Assembly: GCF_028649395.1 (NCBI RefSeq)
Contig: NZ_JAQSUW010000017.1
Coordinates: forward strand, 124,001 to 188,000
DNA from: Pseudomonas sp. Gutcm_11s
GTDB taxonomy: Bacteria; Pseudomonadota; Gammaproteobacteria; Pseudomonadales; Pseudomonadaceae
Length of the DNA stretch: 64,000 nucleotides
Direction of reading: 5' to 3'
The translations under genes were made by a program, and so were the position numbers. Numbering within the stretch: the stretch's first letter is position 1; the number at the start of each line of letters is the position of its first letter. This document shows, in pieces, positions 50,519 through 63,204 of the stretch. The notes beneath the pieces were generated by a model. It ran no database searches, had not been told where the DNA came from, and saw only the letters and a program-made list of their open reading frames with translations.

Positions 50519-52450
50519 ATGACCGATGAAGCCCAGCGCTGGAAAGCCAAGTATCTCGAGAACCTCGAGCAGCAGGAGCTGGAGGAGAAGCGCTGGAACG
50601 AGCGCCTCGACCTGCTGCGCCGCGGCCTGGTGCGCAGCTCGCTGGCTGCCGAGGGCAGCGACAAGGCGGTCGACCAGTGCATGCAGGAACTGCGTGAGCT
50701 GATTCGTGGCGAGAAGATGGACGCCGGCCTGTCCGCGCTGATCCCGCGCCTGGAAAAGGCGGTGCTGGACTCCGAGCAGCGCCGCCAGCAACGCATCGAA
50801 CAGAATATCGCCGGTATCACCGGGCTGACCCAGCAACTGCTGGCGCTCGACCCGCCGCGCGAGGTGCGCAAGGCGCTCAAGCAGTTCTCCAAGCGTATCG
50901 ACGAACGCGCCAGCCAGTCGCGCGAACTGCCGGCCCTGCTGGCCGAGTTGAGCAGCCTGCAGGGCAAGACCCTGAGCGTGCTGGGCAGCGAGCCGGTGGA
51001 GCGGCCCGGCCTGCTGCAGCGTCTGTTTGGCAACCGTGACGAGGCGGCGCCCGAAGCTCAGCCCGGCGAGGCGCTGCCGCAGCAGGCCAAAGCCGAGGCC
51101 GCGGCGCCAGATCTGGACGACGATGAGGATGACGTGGCGGTGGTTGCCGCGCCGCCGAGTACTCCCGTGTTGGCCCAGGAGCAGCCCGCGCCGGCCGCCG
51201 CTATGGCTGTCGCCGAGGCGGTAGTCGCCGCCGAGCCTGCCGCTGCCGTGACGGTGGCCGAGCCGCCAGCAACTCCTGCCGCGCGCCCGGTCGTTGCGCC
51301 GCCGCCATCGACGTCCAGCCTCGATAGCCTGCCGCTGGATGCCCGCATCATCACCGGCGATGGCGGTGATCCCGCCTTCGCCCTGCCCGAGCGCCCGGAG
51401 CCCGGCTACAGCGCCGTGGCGCCGCATATCGCCGGGAGCCTGCTCGGCCTGCTCGACGAACTGGACCTGCCGCTGCACCACCAGCCCCAGGGCGAGGCCC
51501 TGCGCGAGCGCCTGCAGGGTGGGCTGAACTGGTACGAGCTGGTGCCGCTGCTGGACGACCTGGTGGTGCTGGTGCTGGCCGTCACCGATAGCGGCCAGCG
51601 CGAGTTCGCCGGTTACCTCAAGCAGCTCAACGAGCGTTTGGCCGCCTTCCTCGGCACCCTTACCGAAGCCCACGAGGGTTACAGCGAGTCGGTGGAGAGT
51701 GCGCGCAACTTCAACCAGGAACTGCGCGAACAGGTCAGCGATCTGCAGGCCAGCGTGCAGGAGGCGGCCGACCTGACGGGGCTCAAACGTGCCCTGGAGG
51801 AGCGCCTGGAGGGACTGCTGAGCACGGTAAGCAGCCACCAGCGCCAGCGCGAAGGGCGCGAGGAGGAGGTGGCGCAGCGCCTGCAGGCGCTGTCGCAGAA
51901 GGTGGCCGAGATGGAGCACGAGGCTCAGGGCTTCCGTGAGCACATCGAGGAGCAGCGGCAGAAGGCCCTCACCGACCCACTCACCGGCCTGGCCAACCGC
52001 GCCGGCTGGGCCGAGCGCCTGGACCTGGAGCTGGCGCGCTGGCGCCGCTATGGCGGTGATCTGCTGCTGGCGGTGCTGGACATCGACCACTTCAAGCGGA
52101 TCAACGACGGCTACGGCCACCTGGCCGGCGACAAGGTGCTGAAGATCATCGCCGGCGAGCTGGCCAAGCGCCTGCGCAAGACCGACTTCCTTGCCCGTTT
52201 CGGCGGCGAGGAGTTCGTCCTGCTGGTGCCCAGCACGCCGCTGGACGGTGGCCAGCAGTTGCTGGAGACACTGCGCGTGGCCGTCGAGTCGTGTCCCTTC
52301 CACTTCCGCGGTGAGCCGGTGACCATCACCCTCTCCGCCGGCCTCACCGCCTTCGCCAGTGGCGAGAGCAGCGAGACGGCCTTCACCCGTGCCGACCAGG
52401 CGCTGTACCGAGCCAAGGGCGCGGGACGCAACCGGATCGAGCTGGGCTAG
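50519..52450 (+). CDS. Diguanylate cyclase, cytosolic (DgcH-like)
   Basis: The 643-residue soluble protein has a long helical N-terminal region, a low-complexity Ala/Pro/Val linker (about 180-270), a second helical segment with coiled coil and a C-terminal GGDEF domain (about 480-640). The active site is GGEEF near 562-566. An RKTD I-site five residues before it allows product inhibition. It makes c-di-GMP from GTP. It matches PA5487 (dgcH). The N-terminal sensor input is unknown. Confidence 0.9.
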   Translation: MTDEAQRWKAKYLENLEQQELEEKRWNERLDLLRRGLVRSSLAAEGSDKAVDQCMQELRELIRGEKMDAGLSALIPRLEKAVLDSEQRRQQRIEQNIAGITGLTQQLLALDPPREVRKALKQFSKRIDERASQSRELPALLAELSSLQGKTLSVLGSEPVERPGLLQRLFGNRDEAAPEAQPGEALPQQAKAEAAAPDLDDDEDDVAVVAAPPSTPVLAQEQPAPAAAMAVAEAVVAAEPAAAVTVAEPPATPAARPVVAPPPSTSSLDSLPLDARIITGDGGDPAFALPERPEPGYSAVAPHIAGSLLGLLDELDLPLHHQPQGEALRERLQGGLNWYELVPLLDDLVVLVLAVTDSGQREFAGYLKQLNERLAAFLGTLTEAHEGYSESVESARNFNQELREQVSDLQASVQEAADLTGLKRALEERLEGLLSTVSSHQRQREGREEEVAQRLQALSQKVAEMEHEAQGFREHIEEQRQKALTDPLTGLANRAGWAERLDLELARWRRYGGDLLLAVLDIDHFKRINDGYGHLAGDKVLKIIAGELAKRLRKTDFLARFGGEEFVLLVPSTPLDGGQQLLETLRVAVESCPFHFRGEPVTITLSAGLTAFASGESSETAFTRADQALYRAKGAGRNRIELG

Positions 52451-52470
52451 TCAGCCGGCAACAGTCACTG

Positions 52471-52502
52471 GGCTGGCCGGCCGCCATTGCGGGCGGCCAG
52501 CC
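52471..52502. terminator. Weak bulged hairpin between convergent cyclase and cryptochrome genes
   Basis: GGCTGG (52471-52476) and CCGCC (52481-52485) pair with GGCGG (52492-52496) and CCAGCC (52497-52502), with CCGG bulged. There is no T tract. It may act in both directions but is unproven. Confidence 0.35.
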
Positions 52503-52513
52503 AGCTTGGCCTG

Positions 52514-53935
52514 CTAGGCCGCGCTGGGCAGATAGGGCTTCCAGTCTTCCGGGATGCGTTCCAGGCGCGGGTAGCCCATGGCGTCCAGCTGCAGGTGCGG
52601 CAGCAGGAAGGGCGTATGCCGCAGGTGTGCCGGCACGCTATGCAGTTCCGGCAGCCACAGGCTGACGTAGGTGGCGGCCGGGTCGTACTGGCGCGCCTGG
52701 CGCAGGGTGTTGGCCTGCTGCTGGTGCCGCGGATCGCTGGCCACCCCGGCCAGGTAGGCCCAGTTGCCCCAGTTGCTGGCCGGGTCGTAGTCCAGCAGGT
52801 GTTCCTCGAACCAGGCGGCGCCATGCCGCCAGTCCTGTTGCAGATCGGCCACCAGGTAGCCGGCGGCGATCTGCCGGCCGCGATTGGACAGGTAGCCGGT
52901 GGCCGCCAGTTCGCGCATGCAGGCATCCACCAGGGGCATGCCGGTGCGGCCCTGGCTCCACAGCTCGAAGCGTTCGTCGCACAGCCGCGGCGCCCGTGCC
53001 GTGGCCTTCAGGCCGTCGGCGCGGAACAGCGCGCTGCCATGGCGCACCAGGGTCCAGCGGAAGAAGTCGCGCCATAGCAGCTCCTGCCACAGCGCCTGGG
53101 TCGAGTCGTTCTGCCCGTATTGCGCCTCGTGACGGCGCAGCTCGGCCATCATCCGGCGCGGCGACAGCGCGCCGTTGGCCAGCCATGGCGAGAGCTTGGA
53201 GGAGTACTCGGTGCCGATCATGCCGTTGCGCGTCTCGCGGTACTGGCGCACGCCCTGGCTCTGCCACAGGTAGTCGCGCAGCCGCGCCTGGGCGGCCGGT
53301 TCGCCGCCAGAGAAGGGAAAGGCGCTGTTGGCCACGCTGAGCGGCTCGCCCAGGCCCAACTGGGACAAGCTGGGCAGCGCGGCGAAGTAGGCACTGGCGT
53401 TGTCCGGCAGGGCCGGCAGACGCACCGGCGCCGGGCGTGGCTGGAACACCGGCAGGCGCTGCTCGACCTGCTCGCGGAACTGGCGGAACACCGAGGGCAG
53501 CGCATGCACCGCGCAGGGTAGATCTGCTGCCTGCAGCAGGTGGTTGGCCGGCAGCTCGCGTAGCTGCGCGGCGCCCAGGGACTGCTGCAGGGCCAGCAGC
53601 TGGGCGCGTTCCTCGGGGGCGATTTCCTCGAGCGTCAGCACCTCATTGAGGTCGAGCTGTTCGACCAGGCGCGGGATCAGCTGCTCGGCGCGGCCCTGCA
53701 GCACCAGCAGGCCGGAACCGCGCTGGCGCAGTTCGCCATCCAGGGCCGCCAGACTCTCCATGAGGAAGCGTGCGCGGTGCACGCCGAGGCGCCGGCTGCC
53801 GAGTGGTCCCGGCTGCAACTGGGCGGGGTCGAAGATGTACAGCGGCAGCAGGCGATCGGCGTCCATGGCGGCCTGCACGGCCGGGTGGTCGTCGAGGCGC
53901 AGATCCTGCTTGAACCAGAGCAGCGCGCGGCGCAT
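52514..53935 (-). CDS. Cryptochrome-DASH/photolyase family protein
   Basis: The 473-residue flavoprotein has an N-terminal antenna domain (LLWFKQDLRLDDHPAV) and a C-terminal FAD-binding domain. Key sequences are EYSSKLSPWLANGALSPR, the WNWGNW-like SNWGNWAYLAGV near 385 and ARQYDPAATYVSLW. The SNWGNW version and the overall pattern suggest a DASH cryptochrome rather than a CPD photolyase. It should use light to repair single-stranded pyrimidine dimers or act in signalling. GAGGAGGA precedes ATG 53935. It is divergent from the marC gene, 174 nt apart. Confidence 0.85.
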   Translation of the reverse strand: MRRALLWFKQDLRLDDHPAVQAAMDADRLLPLYIFDPAQLQPGPLGSRRLGVHRARFLMESLAALDGELRQRGSGLLVLQGRAEQLIPRLVEQLDLNEVLTLEEIAPEERAQLLALQQSLGAAQLRELPANHLLQAADLPCAVHALPSVFRQFREQVEQRLPVFQPRPAPVRLPALPDNASAYFAALPSLSQLGLGEPLSVANSAFPFSGGEPAAQARLRDYLWQSQGVRQYRETRNGMIGTEYSSKLSPWLANGALSPRRMMAELRRHEAQYGQNDSTQALWQELLWRDFFRWTLVRHGSALFRADGLKATARAPRLCDERFELWSQGRTGMPLVDACMRELAATGYLSNRGRQIAAGYLVADLQQDWRHGAAWFEEHLLDYDPASNWGNWAYLAGVASDPRHQQQANTLRQARQYDPAATYVSLWLPELHSVPAHLRHTPFLLPHLQLDAMGYPRLERIPEDWKPYLPSAA

Positions 53936-54109
53936 GGCGGTCCTCCTCGAGGGCATGTATTGACGATACGCTGCTATGACCAGCCTGCACTGCCGTTTAT
54001 CCGCGGTGTTGCGCCTGATGTCCGCTGCTACCGGCCGCCCGTGACGGGCTTCGCATTTTGCCGGCGTGGCGGTGACGGATAGACTGTGCGGATAGTTCAG
54101 GAGCTTCGC

Positions 54110-54703
54110 ATGGATATCTTCGGCATCGCCGTACTGGTTTTTCTGGTCACCGACCCCTTCGGCAACATTGCCATCTACCTCGCCGCGCTGAAGAACGTCG
54201 CCCCGGAGCGACGCATGCGCGTGGCCATGCGCGAGCTGCTGCTGGCCCTGGCGCTGCTGATGATCTTCCTCACCTTCGGCGACAAGATCCTCAGTGGCTT
54301 GGGGCTGTCGCGCGAGTCCACCGCCATCGCCGGCGGCATCATCCTGTTCATCATCGCCATGCGCCTGATCTTCCCGCGCCCCGAGGGTGTGCTCGGCGAC
54401 CTGCCGGACGGCGAGCCGCTGCTGGTGCCGCTGGCCACGCCCGCGGTGGCCGGCCCCTCGGCGCTGGCGGTGCTGCTGACCCTGCGCAGCACCTATGAAG
54501 GTCCGATGTGGGAGCTGTACCTGGCCGTCGGCCTGGCCTGGCTGGCCACCGCGAGTATCCTGCTGCAGGCCTCGTGGCTGCAGAAGTTCCTCGGCCCGCG
54601 CGGTCTCACTGCGGTGGAGCGTCTGACCGGCATGCTGCTGATCATGCTCAGTGTCGACATGCTGCTGGATAACCTGCAGAGCATCCTGCACATCACCCCC
54701 TGA
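54110..54703 (+). CDS. MarC-family inner-membrane protein
   Basis: The 197-residue protein has six helices and matches the UPF0056/MarC family (FFLVTDPFGNIAIYLAAL type start, LATPAVAGPSALAVLLTL). Once proposed to affect multidrug resistance, the family has no proven role. ATG 54110 gives the standard N-terminus. It is followed after 11 nt by the amidase gene. Confidence 0.85.
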   Translation: MDIFGIAVLVFLVTDPFGNIAIYLAALKNVAPERRMRVAMRELLLALALLMIFLTFGDKILSGLGLSRESTAIAGGIILFIIAMRLIFPRPEGVLGDLPDGEPLLVPLATPAVAGPSALAVLLTLRSTYEGPMWELYLAVGLAWLATASILLQASWLQKFLGPRGLTAVERLTGMLLIMLSVDMLLDNLQSILHITP

Positions 54704-54714
54704 TCGAGCGCCCG

Positions 54715-55488
54715 ATGAGATTTCTCAGCCTCGCCCTCTCTGTCCTGCTGCTCGCCGGTTGCGCCGGAGGCCTGCAGATCGACGACAGCCTGCGCTCCCA
54801 GGGCCAGAGCAGCCGCGTGCAGTACATCGTGCTGCACTACACCTCCACCGACCTGGCGCGCTCCCTGGCCCTGCTGACCCGCGGCGAGGTCAGTGCCCAT
54901 TACCTGATCGACGACGGCTCGGCCAAGGTCTACCGCCTGGTCGACGAGGACCGCCGCGCCTGGCATGCCGGCGACAGCCAGTGGCAGGGGCGGACCTGGC
55001 TCAACGCCAGCACCATCGGCATCGAGCTGGTCAATCAGGGCTACTTCCAGGGGCCGGCCGGGCGCTACTGGCAGCCCTACAGCGAGGCGCAGATCGACAC
55101 GCTGATCGTCCTGCTCAAGGACCTGGTCAAGCGTCACGACCTGCCGATCGACAGCATCATCGGCCACAGCGACGTCGCCCCGCAGCGCAAGGTCGACCCG
55201 GGCCCGCTGTTCCCCTGGAAGCGTCTGGCCGATGCCGGCCTGATCCGCTGGCCGGACGCCGCTGCGGTGGCCCGCGAGCAGGCGCGCTTCGCCACCACAC
55301 TGCCGGATGTGGACTGGTTCCAGGCCCAGCTGCAGCAGCTCGGCTACCAAGTGCCGCGCAACGGGGTGCTCGACCAGGAAACCCGCAACGTGCTGATCGC
55401 CATGCAGATGAAGTACCGCCCGGCGCGCTACGACGGCGAGCCGGACGCCGAGAGCGCGGCCATCCTGCAGGTACTCAACCAGCGCTGA
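54715..55488 (+). CDS. ampDh2: Peptidoglycan N-acetylmuramoyl-L-alanine amidase (AmpDh2-like)
   Basis: The 257-residue lipoprotein (lipobox LAGC) has an amidase_2/AmpD domain. Zinc ligands are in VLHYTST, the HYLIDDG region and GHSDVAPQRKVDPG. A C-terminal peptidoglycan-binding domain (FQAQLQQLGYQVPRNGVLDQETRN) follows. It cleaves the muramyl-peptide amide bond from the periplasmic side and feeds wall recycling and AmpC regulation. Confidence 0.93.
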   Translation: MRFLSLALSVLLLAGCAGGLQIDDSLRSQGQSSRVQYIVLHYTSTDLARSLALLTRGEVSAHYLIDDGSAKVYRLVDEDRRAWHAGDSQWQGRTWLNASTIGIELVNQGYFQGPAGRYWQPYSEAQIDTLIVLLKDLVKRHDLPIDSIIGHSDVAPQRKVDPGPLFPWKRLADAGLIRWPDAAAVAREQARFATTLPDVDWFQAQLQQLGYQVPRNGVLDQETRNVLIAMQMKYRPARYDGEPDAESAAILQVLNQR

Positions 55489-55592
55489 GGCCGCCGTGCC
55501 GTTTGTCGCAAGGCACGCCCGCCGTGGCCTGCAGGCCGTGTCAGGCGCAGCCGCTGGGCTATACCTGAGAGGTTCTCTCAGGGAGCTTCATC

Positions 55593-57167
55593 ATGTCGCC
55601 GAGCCTGCGCCGCCTGATCTTCCGCCCCTGGCCGGCGGCACTGCTGGTGGGCTGCCTGGGGCTCGCGCTGTTCGGCGCCGCCGGCCTGTGGCTGGCCAAC
55701 CGGCAGGCCGAGCAGGCCGAAGCCGAGCGCCTGCAGACTCAGGGCCAGCGCTTCCTGGAACGCATCGAACAGATATTCGGCCAGCTCGGCCGCGCCCTCG
55801 ACGAACTGGAGCAACAACCCCTGCGCGGCTGCGACATGGCCATGGTCGAGACCCTGCGCCGCGTGGTGTTCCAGCACCGCTTCGTCTACGAGGCAGCCTT
55901 TATCGGCGGCGACCAGCGCTGCTCCTCCTCGCCGCGGCGCAGCTCATTTGGCCCCGAGCGCCCGGCGGACCTGGAAGGCGAGCGCCAGCGCTACTGGCTG
56001 AATACCACCGCGCAACCGGATGACGACCTCGCCGCGCTGGTGGTCGGGCGCGGCTATTTCCGTTTATCCACCTCGCGTGGGCACCTGGCCGACATGGTCG
56101 AGCTGCCGCCTGGCGGCAGCCTGCTGATCGTGCCGCGCGGCGGTGGCGCCGCCCTGCCCGTGCTGGGCACGCCGCAGACCTGGCCGCCAGCTGCGGGCTG
56201 GCCGCAGGAGCAGACCCTGCTGGTGACACCGGGCCAGTTGGTCTACCGCATGCCGACCGCCAGCGCCGACTTCGACCTGGTGCTGTTCGCCGACCGCAGC
56301 CTGCTGCAGCAGCGCCTGCGCCAGGGCCTGGCCGGCTGGCTGCCGGTGGCCGTGCTGCTGGCCCTGCTGGCGGCCGGTGGCACCTATCACCTGGTCAGCT
56401 ATCGCCAGTCACTCGGTGGATCGCTGACCTCGGCGCTGCGGCGCCGGGCGCTGCGCGTGCGCTACCAGCCTATCTATGACCTGGGCAGCCGCCGCTGCGT
56501 CGGCGCCGAGGCCCTGGTGCGCTGGCGTCGGGCCGACGGCAAGCTGCTCGGCCCGGATCATTTCATTCCCATGGCCGAGAGCAGCGGGCAGATCCGCGAG
56601 ATCACCGACTACATGCTGGAGCAGGTGATGGCGCAGCTCGGCGCGTTGCTGCGCGAGCAGCCGGGGCTGTATATCTCGATCAACCTGGCCGCCTGCGACG
56701 TGGCCGAGCCACGCATCAGCGCCCTCACCTCGCGCCTGCTGCTGCAGTACCAGGTCCGCGCCGCGCAGATCGCCTTCGAGGTCACCGAGTCCGGACTGGC
56801 CGATATCCAGGCGGCCAAGGGTGTGCTGGCGCAGCTACGCGAGAGCGGCCATCGGGTGCTGATCGACGACTTCGGCACCGGCTACTCCAGCCTGGCCTAC
56901 CTGCAGGAGTTGCCGGCCGATGTGCTGAAGATCGACAAGTCCTTCGTCGATGCCCTGGGGCACGACGCGGCCAGCAGCGGAGTGGCGCCACACATCATCC
57001 AGATGGCAGCGGCGCTGCACCTGAAGGTGGTGGCCGAGGGTATCGAGCACGAGGCCCAGGCACTGTTCCTCGCCGCCCAGGGCGCCGAATGCGGCCAGGG
57101 CTGGCTGTTCGCCAAGCCGCTGACCGCCCGCCAGTTCCGTCGTCTGCTGGAACGTCAGGCAGCCTAG
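55593..57167 (+). CDS. CSS-motif EAL phosphodiesterase
   Basis: The 524-residue protein has a periplasmic CSS domain between two membrane helices (about 17-36 and 247-268), with redox cysteines in RGCDM and QRCSSSPRR. A cytoplasmic EAL domain (about 280-515) carries a complete catalytic set: EALVRW, SINLAA, FEVTES, LIDDFGTG, LKIDKSF, VAEGIE and GQGWLF. It should degrade c-di-GMP. In E. coli the CSS domain is held inactive by DsbA/DsbB-made disulfides. It overlaps the convergent DUF1330 gene by 4 nt. Confidence 0.92.
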   Translation: MSPSLRRLIFRPWPAALLVGCLGLALFGAAGLWLANRQAEQAEAERLQTQGQRFLERIEQIFGQLGRALDELEQQPLRGCDMAMVETLRRVVFQHRFVYEAAFIGGDQRCSSSPRRSSFGPERPADLEGERQRYWLNTTAQPDDDLAALVVGRGYFRLSTSRGHLADMVELPPGGSLLIVPRGGGAALPVLGTPQTWPPAAGWPQEQTLLVTPGQLVYRMPTASADFDLVLFADRSLLQQRLRQGLAGWLPVAVLLALLAAGGTYHLVSYRQSLGGSLTSALRRRALRVRYQPIYDLGSRRCVGAEALVRWRRADGKLLGPDHFIPMAESSGQIREITDYMLEQVMAQLGALLREQPGLYISINLAACDVAEPRISALTSRLLLQYQVRAAQIAFEVTESGLADIQAAKGVLAQLRESGHRVLIDDFGTGYSSLAYLQELPADVLKIDKSFVDALGHDAASSGVAPHIIQMAAALHLKVVAEGIEHEAQALFLAAQGAECGQGWLFAKPLTARQFRRLLERQAA

Positions 57168-57574
57168 GCTGCCGGCGGCTGACAACCGATCAGCCGCGAG
57201 TCGGCCAGGGCAGCGCTGCGGTGCTCGGTAGCGGCGCGATATTCCGGGTCGGCCAGCATGGCGAGGAAGGATTCCGGCGAGGGGTAACTCACCAGCAGCA
57301 TTTCATCCCAGTGTTCGTCCTGCGGTGCGATCAGTGCGGCGCGGACGCCAGCCAGCAGCTGCACACTGCCGCCCACACCACGCACCTTGCTCAGCGCCGT
57401 GCGGCTATAGCGGGCATAGGCCTCGCGGCCGCTGCAGGGGCTGTGCGGGCTGGTGTCGGGGTAGGCAGCCTGGTCGCGATAGCGCAACAGGTTGAGCATG
57501 AGGATGGGTTGGCCGGCGGGCATCGCGGCGGCGAAGTGGGCCAACTGTTGTGAACTGGGATTGATGCTGGGCAT
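57164..57574 (-). CDS. DUF1330 family protein
   Basis: The 136-residue protein has a ferredoxin-like alpha-beta dimeric barrel of the DUF1330 family (PILMLNLLRYR, EHWDEMLLVSYPSPESFLAMLADPEY). No enzyme activity is known. ATG 57574 is chosen; the frame extends upstream to 57628 without support. It is a single gene. Confidence 0.75.
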   Translation of the reverse strand: MPSINPSSQQLAHFAAAMPAGQPILMLNLLRYRDQAAYPDTSPHSPCSGREAYARYSRTALSKVRGVGGSVQLLAGVRAALIAPQDEHWDEMLLVSYPSPESFLAMLADPEYRAATEHRSAALADSRLIGCQPPAA

Positions 57575-57657
57575 GGCGATCTCCAAATGGCACGCGGCCA
57601 GACTGTAGGGTCCGGCCGCGTGGAGCAATCGCCATCAGTTGTCCTGATGGACCAGCA

Positions 57658-58314
57658 TCATGGCTTGAAGGTGCGTGCGTCCTTGGCCCAGACGTCCAGT
57701 GCCGGCTGGATGTCCTTGAGGGTCAGCTGGGTGCTGTCGTTCTCCAGCTGCAGGCCGTGGCCCTTGCGCACCACGCGAACCATTGGCTCGTTGTTGCGGG
57801 CGTCCACCGCCTCGATCTCGACATAGATGTTGGTGTCGCGATCACGGGTGCCGGCGGCGGTGTTGGCGGCGGCCAGGACCAGGGCGACCGGAATCACCTC
57901 GTAGAACTGCAGGCCCTCGGCCGAGCTGCCTACGGCGGTGATGGCGGTGCGCAGTACCAGGCTGTCGCGGGTTGGCGTATCGACGACGCGCATGCGCTGG
58001 GACAGTTCGCGCTCGATGGCCTTCTGCAGGTAATCGCTGATCTGGCCGAGAGTGGCCTGGCTCACCTGCTCGTTGGGTTTGGGGGCCGGGTAGAACACCG
58101 GTTTCTCGACATAGACCTCTGAATAGCTCTCAGGCTTGAAGCCTGGTGCGACCCAGCGCAACACCGGCGCGCCGCTGGCCGAGGTGGCCGGCTTGAGCTG
58201 CGAGTAGTCGGCGAGGAAGCCCGAGTACTGCGAGGGTTGCGTGGTCTTGCTGGCGCAGCCTGTGATCAACAGACTGGCGAACAGACTCATACAGAACACA
58301 CTGACACGTGACAT
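57658..58314 (-). CDS. DUF3313 lipoprotein
   Basis: The 218-residue lipoprotein has lipobox ITGC (C20) and a domain matching DUF3313 (YSGFLADYSQLK, MRVVDTPTRDSLVLRTAITAV). The family is of unknown function, probably in the outer membrane. It is a single gene, with GAAGGAGGGTCC-like sequence before ATG 58314. Confidence 0.82.
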   Translation of the reverse strand: MSRVSVFCMSLFASLLITGCASKTTQPSQYSGFLADYSQLKPATSASGAPVLRWVAPGFKPESYSEVYVEKPVFYPAPKPNEQVSQATLGQISDYLQKAIERELSQRMRVVDTPTRDSLVLRTAITAVGSSAEGLQFYEVIPVALVLAAANTAAGTRDRDTNIYVEIEAVDARNNEPMVRVVRKGHGLQLENDSTQLTLKDIQPALDVWAKDARTFKP

Positions 58315-58384
58315 GAGCGGACCCTCCTTCTCCTAATGGTGAATCCAGCCTAGATGCCGCTCCGTTACCGCGCCAGTGCGCCAA

Positions 58385-58780
58385 TCAGGCGCCGGCGAGA
58401 TCGCTCAGGCGGCGCGCCAGCAGGTCAAGATCGAAGGGTTTGACGATGCTGTCGGTGGGGGCCAGAGGGTGCTTCTGGCGCACATCGTCGAGCAGGCCCT
58501 GTTCGCTGTAGCCGCTGGCGAACAGCACCGGCAGGGTCGGCCGCAATTCGCGCGCCGCCACTACCAGCTCGCGGCCGCCGAGGCCCGGCAGGCCGACGTC
58601 GCTCATCAGCAGATCGCAGGGTTCGCCGCTGCGCAGCAACTCGAGTGCGCTGACCGCGTCGCCCAGTGCCTGCACCCGGTAGCCGAATTCCTCGAGTATC
58701 TCGACCGTGAGGAAGCGCACGACATCGTCGTCTTCGACCAGCAGGACGCTCTTGCGGTGGGAGGGCTCGTAGGTGCTCAT
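58385..58780 (-). CDS. Single-domain response regulator
   Basis: The 131-residue protein is a lone receiver domain: acidic pocket VEDDDVVR, phospho-acceptor Asp in LLMSDVGLPGLGG, Ser/Ala in LFASGYSE and Lys in SIVKPFD. It has no output domain. It is divergent from the hybrid kinase operon (about 80-nt gap). It could be a phosphate sink or relay for that kinase. Confidence 0.88.
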   Translation of the reverse strand: MSTYEPSHRKSVLLVEDDDVVRFLTVEILEEFGYRVQALGDAVSALELLRSGEPCDLLMSDVGLPGLGGRELVVAARELRPTLPVLFASGYSEQGLLDDVRQKHPLAPTDSIVKPFDLDLLARRLSDLAGA

Positions 58781-58861
58781 CAAATTCTCAGGCTATATCC
58801 GGGCGGCAACGCACGCGATTGTTTGGCAAACTTCGGGAAACTTAAGGTGTCAGTTTGCCAC

Positions 58862-62394
<3,533 letters not shown>

Positions 62395-62395
<1 letters not shown>

Positions 62396-63204
62396 TGCCC
62401 GAGCAGATCGAACTGCGCCTGCTGATCGAGGCGATCTACCTGCGCTACAGCTACGACTTCCGCGACTACGCCGGCGCGTCGCTCAAGCGCCGCGTGCAGC
62501 AGGCGCAGGTGCAGCTGGGTTGCCCGACCATCTCCGCGCTGCAGGAGCGCATCCTGCATGAGCCCAGTGCGTTCATGCAGCTGCTGCAGTTCCTCACCAT
62601 CCCGGTCAGCGAGATGTTCCGCGATCCCGGCTACTTCCTCGCCCTGCGTGAGCAGGTGGTGCCGCTGCTGCACACCTACCCCTCGCTGAAGATCTGGGTG
62701 GCCGGCTGCAGCACCGGCGAGGAGGTCTACTCGCTGGCCATCCTGCTGCACGAGGAAGGCCTGTTGGAGCGCAGCATGATCTACGCCACCGACATCAACC
62801 CGCACTCGCTGGAGAAGGCCGAGCAGGGCATCTTCGCCCTCGACAACCTGCGCACCTACACCGAGAACTACCAGAAGTCCGGCGGCACGCGGGCCTTCTC
62901 CGACTACTACACGGCGGCCTACGACCGGGTGCTGTTCGACAAGTCGCTGCGCAGCAACGTGACCTTCGCCGACCACAGCCTGGCCACCGACAGCGTGTTC
63001 GCCGAGACCCAACTGGTGTCCTGCCGCAACGTGCTGATCTACTTCAACCGCGAGCTGCAGAACCGCGCGCTCGGGCTGTTCCACGAATCGCTCTGCCACC
63101 GCGGCTTCCTCGGCCTGGGCGGTAAGGAGAGCCTGGACTTCTCCGCCTATGCCCAGCAGTTCGAGCCCGTGGTGCGCCGCGAGCGGATCTTCCGCAAGCG
63201 ATGA
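62395..63204 (+). CDS. CheR-type protein-glutamate methyltransferase
   Basis: The 269-residue SAM-dependent enzyme has a CheR N-terminal helical domain (LRLLIEAIYLRYSYDFRDYAG) and a catalytic domain. The SAM-binding motif is VAGCSTGEEVYSLA, with ATDINPHSLEKA and SCRNVLIYF. It lacks a TPR tail. Its usual role is methylating chemoreceptor glutamates, but no receptor gene is adjacent. It overlaps the kinase stop by one base and the cheB start by 4. Confidence 0.9.

Noticed and set aside
54037..54049. GCCCGT-G-ACGGGC palindrome between the cryptochrome and marC genes
   Set aside because: The single-base loop and common GC composition make chance likely; it matches no known operator.
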